NCBI GenBank assembly: GCA_937959065.1
Contig: CALGOI010000138.1
Location: 1 to 7,508 of the forward strand
Direction: 5' to 3'
DNA: 7,508 nucleotides
Source: an uncultured Ignavibacteriota bacterium
GTDB taxonomy: Bacteria > Bacteroidota > Ignavibacteria > Tepidaquicellales > Tepidaquicellaceae
Below, piece by piece: positions 6,255 to 7,508 of this stretch; the stretch's first letter is position 1; each line of letters begins with the position of its first letter. The position numbers and the translations under genes were made by a program. The notes under the pieces are model-generated. The model had not been told where the DNA came from and made no database searches. It worked only from the letters and a program-made list of their open reading frames with translations.

Positions 6255-7106
6255 TTAATTTGTATTAAGATTTGCATAAATCCCAAGCCATTCAGCTTTA
6301 TGTAAAATCTTTTTCACAAGAAAGTCATTGGTTTTGAGCATATCCACAATTTGTGCTTCCTCTTCAATAAGAATACCGGACAAAAATAATTTTCCATTTT
6401 TGTTGAGCTTACTTTTCATGTAGTCAATATTATCTTTGATGACACTGCTGATAATATTCGCGCATATTATGTCAAATTCGTCTTCTTCGATCTCAGAGAT
6501 ATTTGATTGATAAAAAGTAATATTGCTTTCAACTTCATTAACTTTAGTGTATTCTCTTGCATTGTCAATTGCCTCCAGGTCGATATCAATTGCAATTGCC
6601 GAATCGACTCCAAGCTTAATTCCGGCAATTGCCAGTATTCCTGTTCCGCATCCATAATCGAGCAAAGAACTCTCATTCCCATTCAGGAATTCTTGCATTA
6701 ATTCGAGTACCAGCCGGGTAGTCTCATTGTGTCCGGTACCAAAAGCCATTTTAGGATCGATCTGTATTAAAATCTTATCTTCAGGATTTTCTATTTCGCT
6801 ACTATTCCATGAAGTATGAATTACTATCTTATTATTAATATCAATTGGTTTAATAGATTTTTCCCATTCCTCATTCCAATTCTTATTCTCAAATTTACGA
6901 ACGTGAAAACCACTTTTTGAGGTTAATCCTTTGGACATAAGTTCTTCATCAAGATTTTCAATTGTACCCCATTCTTCTTCCGGCAGATAAAACTTTAAAG
7001 AATTATCTTCTTCTAAAATAGTTTGAATACCGTAGAGAAATAATAGATTGGAAATTGTTTCGAAATTTTGAGGCGGGGATTCGATTTGAATTTCAAGATA
7101 GTCCAT
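6255..7106 (-). CDS. prmA: Ribosomal protein L11 methyltransferase
   Basis: This cytoplasmic enzyme transfers methyl groups from S-adenosylmethionine to ribosomal protein L11. The 283-aa length is close to known PrmA proteins. An N-terminal L11-recognition domain (about 1-60) is followed by the linker WNEEWEKSIKPI (77-88), which is characteristic of the family. The catalytic domain carries PKMAFGTGHNETT (118-130), the SAM-binding loop LDYGCGTGILAI (149-160), the acidic end of strand 2 in AIDID (172-176) and the CANI motif (215-218), which replaces the NPPY of other protein methyltransferases. The start has no Shine-Dalgarno sequence but gives the conserved N-terminal beta strand (MDYLEIQI). 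It follows folD by 34 nt and precedes the small cupin by 11 nt, so it is probably part of one transcript. Confidence 0.96.
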   Translation of the reverse strand: MDYLEIQIESPPQNFETISNLLFLYGIQTILEEDNSLKFYLPEEEWGTIENLDEELMSKGLTSKSGFHVRKFENKNWNEEWEKSIKPIDINNKIVIHTSWNSSEIENPEDKILIQIDPKMAFGTGHNETTRLVLELMQEFLNGNESSLLDYGCGTGILAIAGIKLGVDSAIAIDIDLEAIDNAREYTKVNEVESNITFYQSNISEIEEDEFDIICANIISSVIKDNIDYMKSKLNKNGKLFLSGILIEEEAQIVDMLKTNDFLVKKILHKAEWLGIYANLNTN

Positions 7107-7140
7107 TAAGGTTTGAACTTTCTTAAATTAGTAAATAACT

Positions 7141-7508
7141 CTAATAAATACTTCCTTTCGCAGATTCAAGTGTATTTTTCATCAGCATCGCAATAGTCAT
7201 AGGACCTACACCTCCGGGCACCGGAGTTATTTTTGAACATTTCGGCAGGCATCCTTCAAAATCCACATCACCTACAAGCCGATATCCGGATTTTTTGGAG
7301 CTGTCTTCGACCCTGTTGATACCCACATCAATGATTGCCACTCCGTCTTTGATCATATCGGCTGTGATAAAATTTGCTCTGCCGATCGCAGCTACAATAA
7401 TATCAGCTCTTCTGGTATGGTCAGCCAGGTCTTTTGTTGCACTATGACAAACCGTAACAGTAGAGTTAAATTGCTTTTTTAAAAGGAGATTTGCTACAGG
7501 TTTTCCAA
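7141..7508 (-). CDS. folD: Bifunctional methylenetetrahydrofolate dehydrogenase/cyclohydrolase, C-terminal part
   Basis: The reading frame enters from the window edge, and 121 complete codons plus a partial one are visible of the roughly 290 expected. FolD interconverts 5,10-methylene-, methenyl- and 10-formyl-tetrahydrofolate in one-carbon metabolism. The visible part is the NAD(P)-binding domain. It begins at the GKP of the (V)GKPVANLLL helix, continues through VTVCHSATKDL, ADIIVAAIGRANFI and AIIDVGINRV, and ends with the family signature TPVPGGVGPMT. The substrate-binding Lys and the cyclohydrolase residues are in the missing N-terminal half. The frame has no stop or shift, so the gene is cut only by the window. 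An internal Met could be mistaken for a start, but the folD homology runs well upstream of it. Confidence 0.96.
   Translation of the reverse strand, partial: GKPVANLLLKKQFNSTVTVCHSATKDLADHTRRADIIVAAIGRANFITADMIKDGVAIIDVGINRVEDSSKKSGYRLVGDVDFEGCLPKCSKITPVPGGVGPMTIAMLMKNTLESAKGSIY

Noticed and set aside
6467..6701. Open frames on both strands inside prmA
   Set aside because: They overlap the SAM-binding motifs of prmA, which fix the correct frame.
7141..7356. A complete 71-aa protein starting at the Met codon at 7356
   Set aside because: The same frame stays open to the window edge and encodes further FolD sequence, so this is the tail of a truncated view of folD and not a small gene.

Overview
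The window is about 37-38% G+C by eye, and every supportable gene lies on the minus strand, so the text below reads from high to low coordinates. The gene set suggests the Bacteroidota/Ignavibacteriota (FCB) part of the bacterial tree: an outer-membrane barrel protein with Asp-rich type-3-thrombospondin-like repeats, a TonB receptor with a carboxypeptidase-regulatory-like N-terminal domain, a surface-type lipoprotein, and several starts with no Shine-Dalgarno sequence. An Ignavibacteria-like organism is my best guess. It is an inference from style and is not proven.

Region 1 (7508 to 5414) is a tightly packed, housekeeping-flavoured gene string. It holds the C-terminal half of folD (one-carbon/folate metabolism), then prmA (ribosomal protein L11 methyltransferase), a small cupin that starts at TTG, and a DUF985/cupin_5 protein. 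The gaps are 34 nt, 11 nt and a 4-nt ATGA overlap, so co-transcription is likely. The start of the DUF985 protein was moved downstream to 5911, where a good ribosome binding site and the ATGA overlap coincide.

Region 2 (5413 to 5220) is a 194-bp AT-rich intergenic stretch with three separate inverted repeats. One matches the CRP/FNR-family half-site layout (TGTGA-N6-TCAyA, one mismatch). This looks like the control region of the next operon.

Region 3 (5219 to 1321) is a probable three-gene operon. It comprises a 166-aa lipoprotein of unknown family, a 783-aa TonB-dependent outer membrane receptor starting 5 nt after the lipoprotein stop, and a 329-aa extended short-chain dehydrogenase/reductase after a 51-nt gap. 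The first two probably form an outer-membrane uptake pair with an unidentified substrate. This is the part of the window most likely to hold something undescribed. The reductase may be only a passenger.

Region 4 (1320 to 1109) is a 212-bp spacer with an AT-rich hairpin at the reductase stop codon, a perfect 16-bp palindrome and a candidate sigma-70-like promoter. It leads into Region 5 (1108 to 1), the first 369 codons of an exported beta-barrel protein. That protein continues into seven tandem 22-23-residue calcium-binding-type repeats and runs off the window edge, probably toward an OmpA-like domain that cannot be seen here. I see no RNA genes, mobile elements, CRISPR arrays or plus-strand genes.
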